A DNA stretch of 48,032 nucleotides, from the NCBI GenBank assembly GCA_964358545.1, contig CAYHQN010000013.1, forward strand, positions 1 through 48,032, read 5' to 3'. The position numbers and the translations under genes are program-made. The notes under the pieces are model-generated. The model made no database searches and was not told the DNA's origin. It saw only the letters and a program-made list of their open reading frames with translations. Positions 21,995-29,719 of this stretch are shown in pieces. The stretch's first letter is position 1. Each line of letters starts with the position of its first letter. This DNA comes from CAINVV01 sp031432175 (GTDB taxonomy: Bacteria > Bacteroidota > Bacteroidia > Bacteroidales > Prolixibacteraceae).

Positions 21995-22543
21995 ATGAAG
22001 AAATTAACATACCTGTTCTTAATCATCGTTTCCCTGTTTCTCGTTGCCTACTCCTCTTTCGCACAAATTCCTGCCAAGGAGGTACCGGCCGATTATGGGT
22101 ATATTGTCAAAATTGGAGACAAAATTCCTGAGTTCTCGACCACCCTTATTAATGGAAAACCATTTTCCAACGCCGACTTCAAAGGCAAAGTGGTGATGCT
22201 GCAATTTACTGCCAGCTGGTGCAGTGTTTGCCGGAAAGAGATGCCTTTCATCGAAAGGGACATCTGGCAAAAGAATAAGGACAATAAAAACTTTGTACTG
22301 GTTGGTGTTGACCTGGACGAACCTTTGGAAAAAGTGGTAAACTTTCAGAAAGATATCAAAGTAACCTACCCGATGGCACTGGATCCGGGTGGCAAAATCT
22401 TCGGACTTATCGCCGGGAAAAAGGCCGGGGTAACGCGCAACATCATCCTCAACAGAACAGGCAAAATCGTCTACCTGACACGCCTGTACAAAGAAGATGA
22501 ATTCGCTGAAATGGTTAAGGTCATTGAGACATTGCTTAAATAA
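21995..22543 (+). CDS. Exported TlpA/ResA-like thioredoxin-fold protein
   Basis: 182 residues. Signal peptide at residues 1-24 with likely cleavage at SFA-Q. The mature part is a thioredoxin fold: KIGDKIPEFSTTLINGKPFSNADFKGKVVMLQFTASWCSVCRKEMPFIE, with redox site CSVC near residue 76, then the cis-Pro region and the ITYPMALDPGG segment of TlpA/AhpC-TSA proteins. It would act in the periplasm as a thiol-disulfide reductase, for example in cytochrome c maturation, but the partner is unknown. It has no known link with histidine, and is probably a passenger inserted in the operon together with its repeats. Confidence 0.87.
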   Translation: MKKLTYLFLIIVSLFLVAYSSFAQIPAKEVPADYGYIVKIGDKIPEFSTTLINGKPFSNADFKGKVVMLQFTASWCSVCRKEMPFIERDIWQKNKDNKNFVLVGVDLDEPLEKVVNFQKDIKVTYPMALDPGGKIFGLIAGKKAGVTRNIILNRTGKIVYLTRLYKEDEFAEMVKVIETLLK

Positions 22544-22550
22544 CAATATG

Positions 22551-22637
22551 ACACAGAGTTTCACAGAGAAGCACAGAGCTTCACAGAGAATATTGAAAAT
22601 GCACTTTAGATAATTTTTTCTCTGTGAAACTCTGTGT
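22551..22637. repeat. Perfect 20-bp inverted repeat in the tlpA-hisH spacer
   Basis: ACACAGAGTTTCACAGAGAA (22551-22570) and its exact complement (22618-22637). A second CACAGAG word copy at 22572-22590 offers alternative pairing. Same word family as 20744-20888 but a different sequence order, so the two are not simple copies of each other. Confidence 0.85.
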
Positions 22638-22687
22638 TACCTCCTGGTGTTCCTCTGTGTAACATTTAATATACTCACAATTCCAGC

Positions 22688-23305
22688 ATGAAAGTCGCTA
22701 TCATAAAATACAACGCCGGAAACATCCAGTCGGTCGATTATGCCTTGAAAAGGCTCGGTGTTGAAGCCGCTGTCACATCCGACCGACATGAGATTCGGGC
22801 TGCAGACAGGGTCATCTTCCCCGGCGTAGGCGAGGCCTCAACAACCATGGCATATTTGCGCAAGCATCATCTGGATGAACTCATCATCGATCTGAAGCAA
22901 CCGGTATTGGGCATCTGCCTTGGCTTGCAACTGATGTGCCGCCACTCAGAGGAGAACGATACAGATTGCCTGGGAATCTTTGATGAGACAGTTAAAAGAT
23001 TTGTACTTCAACCGGATCTCTTGCCGTCCATGAAGATCCCACACATGGGATGGAATACCATTTCAGGATTAAAAAGCGACCTCTTTAATCCCTCCCTGGA
23101 AGAACAGCATTTCTATTTTGTCCACTCCTATTATGCCACCATTGGTGCCGATACTGCTGCCACCTGTAGCTATCCCACACCATTCAGTGCGGCGCTTCAA
23201 AAGAACAATTTCTATGCGGTTCAGTTCCATCCGGAGAAGAGCGGAACAGTAGGGGCAAAAATCCTGGAGAACTTTATTCATCTACGCAACGATTCGATTT
23301 TTTAA
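22688..23305 (+). CDS. hisH: Imidazole glycerol phosphate synthase, glutaminase subunit
   Basis: 205 residues of the class-I glutamine amidotransferase fold. The oxyanion/nucleophile motif GICLGLQLM gives the catalytic Cys near residue 78, and FHPEKSG near residue 180 supplies the catalytic His and Glu. HPHMGWN-like region (IPHMGWNTI) is also typical. It hydrolyses glutamine and channels ammonia to HisF. hisA lies between it and hisF. Confidence 0.96.
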   Translation: MKVAIIKYNAGNIQSVDYALKRLGVEAAVTSDRHEIRAADRVIFPGVGEASTTMAYLRKHHLDELIIDLKQPVLGICLGLQLMCRHSEENDTDCLGIFDETVKRFVLQPDLLPSMKIPHMGWNTISGLKSDLFNPSLEEQHFYFVHSYYATIGADTAATCSYPTPFSAALQKNNFYAVQFHPEKSGTVGAKILENFIHLRNDSIF

Positions 23306-23544
23306 CACAGAGGATAATTTCCTATTTATGGAGGATTCGATTAGATTAAAAATTATGCCTCTGCATAAATTTCAGAGAAAAAACAGAGATCACAGAGCTT
23401 CAAAAATCGCAAGCGATTTTTCTCTCTGTGAAACTCCTTCTTCCTCAATTCAATTTTGCATATTGTTGAAATGAACATTCCAGTAGAATTTCTAAAAAAA
23501 GAGACAAATCACTCTGTGTAAATTTTTAATAATTATATCCATTA
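23306..23544. repeat. Repeat spacer hisH-hisA with small hairpin
   Basis: Contains CACAGAG/CTCTGTG words and a perfect 9-bp hairpin AAAAATCGC-AA-GCGATTTTT (23402-23421) followed by CTCTCTGTG. The hairpin with its T-run could act as a weak terminator within the operon. No ORF is supported. Confidence 0.6.
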
Positions 23545-24282
23545 ATGAGCATCGAAATCATACCTGCCATAGATATTATTGACGGTAAATGTGTCAGGCT
23601 AAGTCAGGGCGACTACAGCCGAAAAACCATTTACAACGAAGATCCCCTCGAAGTAGCCAAGATGTTTGAAGCCTACGGCCTGCAACGTCTGCACCTGGTT
23701 GATCTTGACGGGGCCAAGGCCCACCACATTGTCAATCACAAAGTTCTGGAGCGGATTGCCCTGCAAACAACGCTCACCATCGATTTTGGCGGCGGACTCA
23801 AAAGCGACAGGGACCTGGATATCGCCTTCGAAGCCGGAGCAGACATGATTACAGGAGGCAGCATTGCCATTAAAGGCCCCGCTGTAATGCACAGATGGAT
23901 TGAGACGTATGGATCAGAACGAATCATTCTGGGTGCAGATGTCTTGGATAGAAAAATAGCGGTCAGCGGCTGGACCGAAGACAGCGGTATTGATCTCTTC
24001 AGTTTTATTGGTGATTGGATGAAAAAGGGAATCGACAAAGTCATCAGCACGGATATCAGCCGCGACGGAATGCTCACTGGACCATCTATTGAACTTTACA
24101 AGGAGATATTGCAGCGCAACCCGGGCATCTACCTGATCGCCAGCGGCGGTGTGGGTTCGGCACAGGATATCATTGACCTGGAGAGGATCGGAGTTCCTGC
24201 CGTTATTGTTGGGAAAGCCATCTACGAAGGAAAAATATCGCTGGAGGAAATCGGCAAAATCAACACCGCTAAATTGTCGTAA
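23545..24282 (+). CDS. hisA: Phosphoribosylformimino-5-aminoimidazole carboxamide ribotide isomerase
   Basis: 245 residues of a (beta/alpha)8 barrel. IIPAIDIIDGKCVRLSQGDY at the N-terminus holds the catalytic Asp, and TDISRDGMLTGPS (residues about 170-180) the second Asp and phosphate site; LIASGGVGS and VGKAIYEG are the C-terminal phosphate-binding loops. It isomerises ProFAR to PRFAR. It is homologous to HisF encoded 12 bp downstream. Confidence 0.97.
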   Translation: MSIEIIPAIDIIDGKCVRLSQGDYSRKTIYNEDPLEVAKMFEAYGLQRLHLVDLDGAKAHHIVNHKVLERIALQTTLTIDFGGGLKSDRDLDIAFEAGADMITGGSIAIKGPAVMHRWIETYGSERIILGADVLDRKIAVSGWTEDSGIDLFSFIGDWMKKGIDKVISTDISRDGMLTGPSIELYKEILQRNPGIYLIASGGVGSAQDIIDLERIGVPAVIVGKAIYEGKISLEEIGKINTAKLS

Positions 24283-24294
24283 AAGTTTGAAAAT

Positions 24295-25047
24295 ATGTTA
24301 AGTAAACGCATCATACCATGCCTCGATATCCGCAACGGACAGACCGTTAAGGGGATCAATTTTGTGAACATCCGCGAAGTCGGCGACCCTGTTGAATTGG
24401 GGAAACGCTATTCGGAACAGGGTGCCGACGAATTGGTCTTCCTCGATATCACCGCTACCCACGAAGGACGCAAAACCTTTGTGGAACTGGTCAAACGCAT
24501 TGCTTTCAACCTCAATATCCCCTTTACCGTGGGAGGCGGAATCAGTGAATTAAAAGATGCGGATGCCCTGCTTGCTGCCGGTGCAGACAAAATCTCCATC
24601 AATTCGTCGGCCATTAAAAATCCAAAGCTCATCGATGAGCTGGCCCTTCACTTTGGCAGTCAGTTTGTTGTGGTTGCCATCGATGCAAAAGAGGAGAACA
24701 ACCGATGGGAAGCCACCATACATGGCGGACGAATCCCTACCGGGAAAGAGCTCTTCTCCTGGGCCAAAGAGGCCGAAAACAGGGGTGCCGGTGAAATCCT
24801 CTTCACCTCCATGAACCACGATGGAACCAAAAACGGATTTGCCAACGAAGCGCTGGCTAAAATGTCAGATCTGCTCTCCATTCCACTGATTGCTTCCGGC
24901 GGAGCCGGTACCATGGAACATTTCTCCGATCTTTTTAAATTCGGAAAGGCCGATGCCGGACTCGCTGCCAGTATTTTCCACTTCGGTGAGATCGCAATAC
25001 CGGATTTAAAGCACTATCTTCGCGATCAGGGGATAAGTATCAGGTAA
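24295..25047 (+). CDS. hisF: Imidazole glycerol phosphate synthase, cyclase subunit
   Basis: 250 residues of a (beta/alpha)8 barrel. RIIPCLDIRNGQTVKGINFV holds the first catalytic Asp (residue 11), and the second half has LFTSMNHDGTKNGF with Asp and the phosphate loops LIASGGAGT and GLAASIFHFGE. With HisH it converts PRFAR and ammonia to imidazoleglycerol phosphate and AICAR. It follows hisA by 12 bp. Confidence 0.97.
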   Translation: MLSKRIIPCLDIRNGQTVKGINFVNIREVGDPVELGKRYSEQGADELVFLDITATHEGRKTFVELVKRIAFNLNIPFTVGGGISELKDADALLAAGADKISINSSAIKNPKLIDELALHFGSQFVVVAIDAKEENNRWEATIHGGRIPTGKELFSWAKEAENRGAGEILFTSMNHDGTKNGFANEALAKMSDLLSIPLIASGGAGTMEHFSDLFKFGKADAGLAASIFHFGEIAIPDLKHYLRDQGISIR

Positions 25048-25193
25048 CCCACAAGCATGAAATGTAAAAAAGAAGGGGAGACGGGGGGACTAGGAGACTG
25101 GGAGAGTGCATCTTGCATGTTTGCTACTACGTTTCGGAACAGAAAAATCCTGATAATCTGTAATCTGTAATTTGTAATTTGTAATTCAACACC
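25048..25193. repeat. Low-complexity spacer hisF-hisIE
   Basis: Purine-rich words (GGGGAGACGGGGGG, AGGAGACTGGGAG; about 25075-25107) and then CTGTAATCTGTAATTTGTAA words (25150-25186). The purine words are complementary in style to the pyrimidine spacer at 12290-12350. Nothing coding. Confidence 0.6.
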
Positions 25194-25793
25194 ATGGATA
25201 TTAATTTCAACAAAGAACCCTCCGGCCTGATTCCTGCCATCATTCAGGATCAGCAGACCAACAAGGTTTTGATGCTTGGATTCATGAACAGGGAAGCCTA
25301 TGATAAAACGGTTCAGAGCGGACAGGTAACCTTTTTCAGCCGTACCCGGAAACGCCTCTGGACCAAAGGGGAAGAATCAGGTAATTTTTTGAATGTGGTC
25401 TCCATCACAGCCGATTGCGATCAGGATACCCTGTTGATCAAGGCAATCCCGGTAGGTCCTGTTTGCCATACAGGCGCCGACACCTGCTGGGATGAGTCCA
25501 ATGCGACAGATGATTTCTACTTTTTGAAGACCCTGCAAAATTTCATCGCAAAACGAAAGGAAGAGATGCCAGCGGGCTCCTATACCACCTCCTTGTTTAA
25601 TTCCGGGACTGCCAAAATTGCCCAGAAGGTGGGTGAAGAAGCTGTCGAAACCGTCATTGAGGCCATGGCCAACAACGACGAACGACTGGTCTATGAAGCC
25701 TCGGACCTGCTTTATCACCTGATGGTGCTGCTTTCGCACAAGGGACTATCTATTTCAGATCTGGCAACGGAGCTGAGGAAGAGGCACAAGTGA
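25194..25793 (+). CDS. hisIE: Bifunctional phosphoribosyl-AMP cyclohydrolase / phosphoribosyl-ATP pyrophosphatase
   Basis: 199 residues. N-terminal cyclohydrolase with LMLGFMNREAYDKTVQSGQVTFFSRTRKRLWTKGEESGN and the zinc/magnesium CDQDTLL and PVCHTGADTCW motifs. The C-terminal MazG-like pyrophosphohydrolase has AQKVGEEAVETVIEA and YEASDLLYHLMVLL. It performs the second and third steps of the pathway. Last his gene; with it all functions from HisG to HisD are present in the window. Confidence 0.97.
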   Translation: MDINFNKEPSGLIPAIIQDQQTNKVLMLGFMNREAYDKTVQSGQVTFFSRTRKRLWTKGEESGNFLNVVSITADCDQDTLLIKAIPVGPVCHTGADTCWDESNATDDFYFLKTLQNFIAKRKEEMPAGSYTTSLFNSGTAKIAQKVGEEAVETVIEAMANNDERLVYEASDLLYHLMVLLSHKGLSISDLATELRKRHK

Positions 25794-25841
25794 CGAGGGA
25801 ATGACTGGGACGACTTGGACGAAGGGAACGACTCTGGGAAG

Positions 25842-25872
25842 ATGAGACCGGTCACTGAGCGTAGTCGAAGGG
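25842..25872 (-). repeat. Dispersed 31-bp repeat, copy 2
   Basis: Reverse complement of the element at 12264-12294 with two mismatches (CCCTTCGACTACGCTCAGTG then ACCGGTCTCAT). The rest of the spacer 25794-25942 consists of GACTGGGACGACTTGG-type and CCTTCGTGGTTA-type words. Confidence 0.75.
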
Positions 25873-25942
25873 TCCGATGGTGGGACAGATTCAACTTTGA
25901 GTTCCTTTGTGGATTCCTTAGAGTCCTTCGTGGTTAAATTTT

Positions 25943-25977
25943 ACAATACAATACAATACAATACAATACAATACAAT
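25943..25977 (+). repeat. Seven tandem ACAAT repeats reaching into the start codon
   Basis: Seven exact copies of ACAAT. The last copy supplies the first two bases of the ATG at 25976, so the whole region where a ribosome would bind consists of the repeat. Slippage would change the 5'-UTR length by 5 nt without changing the reading frame. Confidence 0.92.
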
Positions 25978-26827
25978 GAAATCTAAAATTACATTTATCT
26001 TACTGATTACCATCACCTTATCAGGAAGACTGCTTGCATCGGATCCGGTAATATCATCCATGGATAAGGCCATCCTTAAGAATAAACTGGATAAATTTTC
26101 CAAAGAGCGTTCGCTGCCCATTGGCGATCTGGTCCTGAAAATTGGTTTGGACTTCCTGGATACCCCATACGTTGGAAAAACCCTCGACAAATCCAAAGTG
26201 GAGAAACTTGTCATCAACCTTCATCAATTGGATTGCACAACTTTCGCCGAAAACTGTCTGGCCCTTGCCAGAACTGCAAAGAGCGACAAGCCTTCTGTCT
26301 CCAGGTTTTGCTCTGAGCTGGAGGGTATCCGCTACCGTGGAGGTAAAATGGAGGGTTATGCCAGCCGTTTACACTATTTCAGCGAATGGATCGCCGACAA
26401 TGAAAACCGGCACCATGTTCAATCGATGGCAGCTCAGATGGGAGGAAAAGTACTTCCACTCAACCTTTATCTAATGAGCAAGAATCCCAAAGAATACCCT
26501 CAACTGATCAACGATCCGGCAACAACTGCACAAATTCAGGCTATAGAAAAAAAGCTCTCCGCTCAAAAATTCTATTACATTCCTGCAGATCAATTCGAAA
26601 GCATCGAAAGCCTGGTTAAAGATGGCGACATCGTTACACTTACCTCCTCTATTCCGGGTGTAGATGTATCGCATGTCGGCATTCTTGTTAAAAAAGATGG
26701 GCGTGTCCATCTTCTTCATGCATCCTCTTCCATGATGAAGGTGGCAGTCAGCACCGAACCATTTGCACAATACCTCACAAAAAGCAAGAAAACAACCGGT
26801 GTGATGATTGCCAGGCCGGTGGAATAA
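25976..26827 (+). CDS. Exported DUF1460 (NlpC/P60-like amidase/peptidase) protein
   Basis: 283 residues. Signal peptide at about 1-21 (TFILLITITLSGRLLA-S). The DUF1460 pattern is visible: LVINLHQLDCTTFAENCLALAR with the likely catalytic Cys near residue 87, RYRGGKMEGYASRLHYFSEWI, and GVDVSHVGILVKKDGRVHLLHASS with a His near residue 235. The family has a papain-like fold and is linked with cell-wall amide hydrolysis in Bacteroidota. The start lies in an ACAAT repeat array, so translation may vary. It is not part of the his pathway although it is on the same strand. Confidence 0.85.
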   Translation: MKSKITFILLITITLSGRLLASDPVISSMDKAILKNKLDKFSKERSLPIGDLVLKIGLDFLDTPYVGKTLDKSKVEKLVINLHQLDCTTFAENCLALARTAKSDKPSVSRFCSELEGIRYRGGKMEGYASRLHYFSEWIADNENRHHVQSMAAQMGGKVLPLNLYLMSKNPKEYPQLINDPATTAQIQAIEKKLSAQKFYYIPADQFESIESLVKDGDIVTLTSSIPGVDVSHVGILVKKDGRVHLLHASSSMMKVAVSTEPFAQYLTKSKKTTGVMIARPVE

Positions 26828-26838
26828 TGTGAAAATTG

Positions 26839-26958
26839 GGAAATATGAAAATGTGGAAATGAAGAATGCTACTTGCTAGATTTGACCATTATCTTTTTCG
26901 AATAATATCCGAAAATCATGCATCTGCTCTAACTCAATTTCCACATTTTCATATTTCC
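26839..26958. repeat. Perfect 22-bp inverted repeat after the DUF1460 gene
   Basis: Arm 26839-26860 (words GGAAATATG and AAAATGTGG) and its exact complement at 26937-26958. The element begins at the stop codon with TAATGTGAAAATTGG, identical to the join after hisD. Loop of 76 nt without ORF. Confidence 0.88.
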
Positions 26959-27062
26959 ACATTTCAGAGCAGTCTTAACTAATTGTTAAATCCTCAGCTC
27001 TTGCGAAACCTTGCAGGAAGTTATCCAGTATGACCTATTGGAATCATTAAACAACAGAGAAA

Positions 27063-27689
27063 ATGGCACTTTTAGAAAAATTAAATAAAAGATATGCGAC
27101 TAAGAAATTTGACGCATCAAAAAAAATATCATCAGAAGATCTAGCTATGTTGCTGGAAGCAATTCGCTTGTCAGCATCCTCCTATGGATTACAGGCATAC
27201 AAGGTAATTGTGGTAGAAAATGAAGCAATCCGTAAACAACTTCGTGCAGTAGCATGGGATCAACCTCAAATTACTGATGCATCCCAGTTACTCGTATTCG
27301 CTTTTGAATCCAATTTTGATGAAAAAGGAGTAGATCGTTTTGTGCAGAATATTGCTGAAACCCGCAACATTGATGCAAGTATGCTTTCAGGTTATTCAGA
27401 TATGATGAAAGGCTCAGTAAAACGGCCTAAAGAGGAGCTAAATATTTGGTTGGCCCGTCAGCCTTATATTGCATTAGGTTTCGGACTGGTTGCTGCGGCA
27501 GAGCTGAACATCGATTCTTGTCCGATGGAAGGATTCGATCCCGAACAATTCGATGAGATCCTCGGACTGAAAGCAAAAGGACTTAAGTCAGTTGTTTTGT
27601 TGGCGATCGGTTACCGTTCCACAGAAGATGACTACCAGCACCTGGCTAAAGTAAGACGTAGCAAGGAGGAGCTCTTTATAACAATCTGA
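27063..27689 (+). CDS. NAD(P)H-dependent nitroreductase family protein
   Basis: 208 residues. FMN-binding pattern of the NfsB type: LNKRYATKKFDASKKISSEDLAMLLEAIRLSASSYGLQAYKVIVV at the N-terminus, QPYIALGFGLVAAAELNIDSCPMEGFDPEQFDEILGL in the middle and SVVLLAIGYRSTEDDYQHLAKVRRSKEELF at the end. Such enzymes reduce nitroaromatics or quinones with FMN. The physiological substrate cannot be told. Its stop codon directly abuts the stop of the convergent msrBA gene, with no base between. Confidence 0.9.
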   Translation: MALLEKLNKRYATKKFDASKKISSEDLAMLLEAIRLSASSYGLQAYKVIVVENEAIRKQLRAVAWDQPQITDASQLLVFAFESNFDEKGVDRFVQNIAETRNIDASMLSGYSDMMKGSVKRPKEELNIWLARQPYIALGFGLVAAAELNIDSCPMEGFDPEQFDEILGLKAKGLKSVVLLAIGYRSTEDDYQHLAKVRRSKEELFITI

Positions 27690-28871
27690 TTATTTTGTGG
27701 TTAAAATAAATATCAAATTCCCTGGGTTTTTAATCCGATCCTTAAATACCTTCCCGAACTTCTCTAGCTTGGGTTGAATCACTGCACGGCAATAGGGTTC
27801 GCTTTTGTGTAGACGGTAATACTCCTGATGGTAATCTTCAGCTACATAGAATTTTGTCTCAGGCTCTACCCTGGTAACGATCGGATGGTCGAAGACTTTG
27901 GCTTTATTGAGGACATCGATCAATATCCGGGCAACGTCCTGTTGCGGCTTGTTGTGAAAGAAAATAACCGACCGATACTGGGTACCCACATCCGCTCCCT
28001 GTCTGTTGAGCGTGGTCGGATCATGTACGGTAAAGAACACTTTCAAAATTTCTTCGCAGGAGGTTTGGTGAGGATCATAAATGATCTGAACCGCTTCAGC
28101 ATGACCGGTCTCGCCACTGCAAACTTCCCGGTAGGTTGGATGGGCTAAATGACCACCGGCATAGCCTGAAGTTACCTTCTCAACTCCCTTTAAACTTTTA
28201 TAAATGGCTTCGATGCACCAAAAACAACCACCACCCAGGGTAATCGTATCTCTTTCAGCCACATTGGTTGAGGACAATGCAACTGCATCAGGTTCAAATT
28301 CAAGCGCAACAGAATTCATGCAATAGCGCTTCCCGGTAGGTTTTGGCCCATCGTTGAAAAGATGCCCCAGATGACTACCACAGCGACCACACAAGGCTTC
28401 CGTTCTGCGCATTCCGAAACTATTATCCTCATGGAACGTAACACTCTTAGGATCAATTTGTTCGAAAAAACTAGGCCAACCACATTCACTGGCAAATTTT
28501 GCATCCGACCGAAACAACCGTGAACCACATGCGGCACAGTAATAAGTCCCTTTCCCGGTAAAGTCCCAGTATTTTCCGGTAAAAGATCGCTCAGTCGCCT
28601 TGTTTCGCGCAACTTCATACAAATCGTGCGGCAAAACCCGTTTCCACTCAGCATCAGAAACATTTAATTTAGTCTGGTCCGTCCTTGAATAATAGGGATT
28701 ACCCGACTTTTTGTCGTTTGTATTGTCCATTTTGTTTTGTTTTAAAGAGGTTGTTAAAGTACCCTCCCTAGGTTGAGATGGGAACAATTCAGTCGAAAAA
28801 CCGCTGCCGGTCAAAAAGAGAACCTGACCCAACAATAATACCATTGATTGAAATAAAAATTTCCTGTACAT
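27690..28871 (-). CDS. msrBA: Exported methionine sulfoxide reductase, MsrB-MsrA fusion
   Basis: 393 residues in the order signal sequence, MsrB, MsrA. Residues 1-27 are a hydrophobic signal. MsrB (about 60-195) has the zinc pairs CAAC and CGRC and the catalytic Cys in GKRYCMNSVALEF. MsrA (about 205-375) has GGGCFWCIEA with the catalytic Cys and GYAGGHLAHPTYREVCSGETGHAE. The two parts reduce the R and S epimers of methionine sulfoxide. Export suggests periplasmic repair, with electrons from an outside thioredoxin-like donor. It ends against the nitroreductase gene without spacing. Confidence 0.94.
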   Translation of the reverse strand: MYRKFLFQSMVLLLGQVLFLTGSGFSTELFPSQPREGTLTTSLKQNKMDNTNDKKSGNPYYSRTDQTKLNVSDAEWKRVLPHDLYEVARNKATERSFTGKYWDFTGKGTYYCAACGSRLFRSDAKFASECGWPSFFEQIDPKSVTFHEDNSFGMRRTEALCGRCGSHLGHLFNDGPKPTGKRYCMNSVALEFEPDAVALSSTNVAERDTITLGGGCFWCIEAIYKSLKGVEKVTSGYAGGHLAHPTYREVCSGETGHAEAVQIIYDPHQTSCEEILKVFFTVHDPTTLNRQGADVGTQYRSVIFFHNKPQQDVARILIDVLNKAKVFDHPIVTRVEPETKFYVAEDYHQEYYRLHKSEPYCRAVIQPKLEKFGKVFKDRIKNPGNLIFILTTK

Positions 28872-28967
28872 AATGTCTGTTGACTATATGGACTTTCTAC
28901 GTGGAAATAGCTGTCAGGTTTTGATACCTGAACACCTTTGTGATATTTTAACGGTGGAAGAAGAAAT

Positions 28968-29339
28968 TTAGAAATGGAGAAATCCTCTCTTCTTCGTTCC
29001 TTGCTTGAATAGGACAATGTCTGCCTTTTCACTGGTAATCAAGCAACCTGTGCTGATTTTATCAAACCAGGGAAGAATTTTTTGTGTGAAGCTTTCGATT
29101 TTTGATGATTCATCAACAATCTCGATAACAACAGGCATTTTCTCGGTGATCTCCCAAAATCTTGTTGAACGGACAACGCTGCTTGATCCAAATCCCATGA
29201 CGCCTTTCAGTACGGTTGCACCGGCTAGTCCATATCGCTTCGCGGCAAAGACAAGGGTTTCGTACAACAATGTATGTTTAAATTTATCTGTCGAACTAAC
29301 ATAAATCCTTAATCTTCGGGCATCAGAATTTGTCTGCAT
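28968..29339 (-). CDS. DUF190 family protein
   Basis: 123 residues. RLRIYVSSTDKFKHTLLYETLVFAAKRYGLAGATVLKGVMGFGSSS is the DUF190 signature, a PII-like ferredoxin fold of unknown function; later VVIEIVDESSKIESFTQKI. DUF190 proteins are frequently beside CrcB fluoride channels, as here, where it starts 2 bp after the crcB stop. A regulatory role for the channel is suggested by this pairing but has no direct sequence evidence. Confidence 0.88.
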   Translation of the reverse strand: MQTNSDARRLRIYVSSTDKFKHTLLYETLVFAAKRYGLAGATVLKGVMGFGSSSVVRSTRFWEITEKMPVVIEIVDESSKIESFTQKILPWFDKISTGCLITSEKADIVLFKQGTKKRGFLHF

Positions 29340-29341
29340 AA

Positions 29342-29719
29342 CTAGAGTAATTTAGTGAGGGCATTTCCGAAAAATACAGCTACCAATCCCAGAAAAACGC
29401 TCAAGCCGGTGTAAAGGGCGAAATAAAAGAAATTTCCATCTCGAAGCAAGGTCATGTTCTCATTTGCAAAAGTTGAGAAAGTGGTAAATCCTCCGCAGAA
29501 TCCTACTGTCAGAAAAATTCGCCATTCATCGGAGATCATATTTGTTCTTTCAGAAATACCAAAAATCAACCCTATCAGCAAACATCCCAACAAATTGACC
29601 GCCATGGTCCCAAATGGGAATGATGAAACAAAACTATTTTGCACCACCCTTGCGGTAAGATATCTTGCCACCCCTCCCAGGAAACTGCCTGAACCTATGA
29701 TAAACAATGTCTTAAGCAT
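29342..29719 (-). CDS. crcB: Fluoride ion channel CrcB/Fluc
   Basis: 125 residues from ATG 29719; a TTG two codons upstream is in frame but less likely. Four hydrophobic segments and the family motifs GGVARYLTARVV near residue 15, FPFGTMAVNLLGCLLIGLI and GFCGGFTTFSTFANEN (around residue 72) are present. The protein forms a dimeric channel that exports fluoride across the inner membrane. It overlaps the end of mqnA by 8 bp and precedes DUF190 by 2 bp, so the three are probably translated from one mRNA. No fluoride riboswitch is seen. Confidence 0.95.
   Translation of the reverse strand: MLKTLFIIGSGSFLGGVARYLTARVVQNSFVSSFPFGTMAVNLLGCLLIGLIFGISERTNMISDEWRIFLTVGFCGGFTTFSTFANENMTLLRDGNFFYFALYTGLSVFLGLVAVFFGNALTKLL

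Noticed and set aside
20738..25193. CRISPR array in the his operon spacers
   Set aside because: Repeats are inverted word pairs without regular repeat-spacer periodicity, and no cas gene is present.
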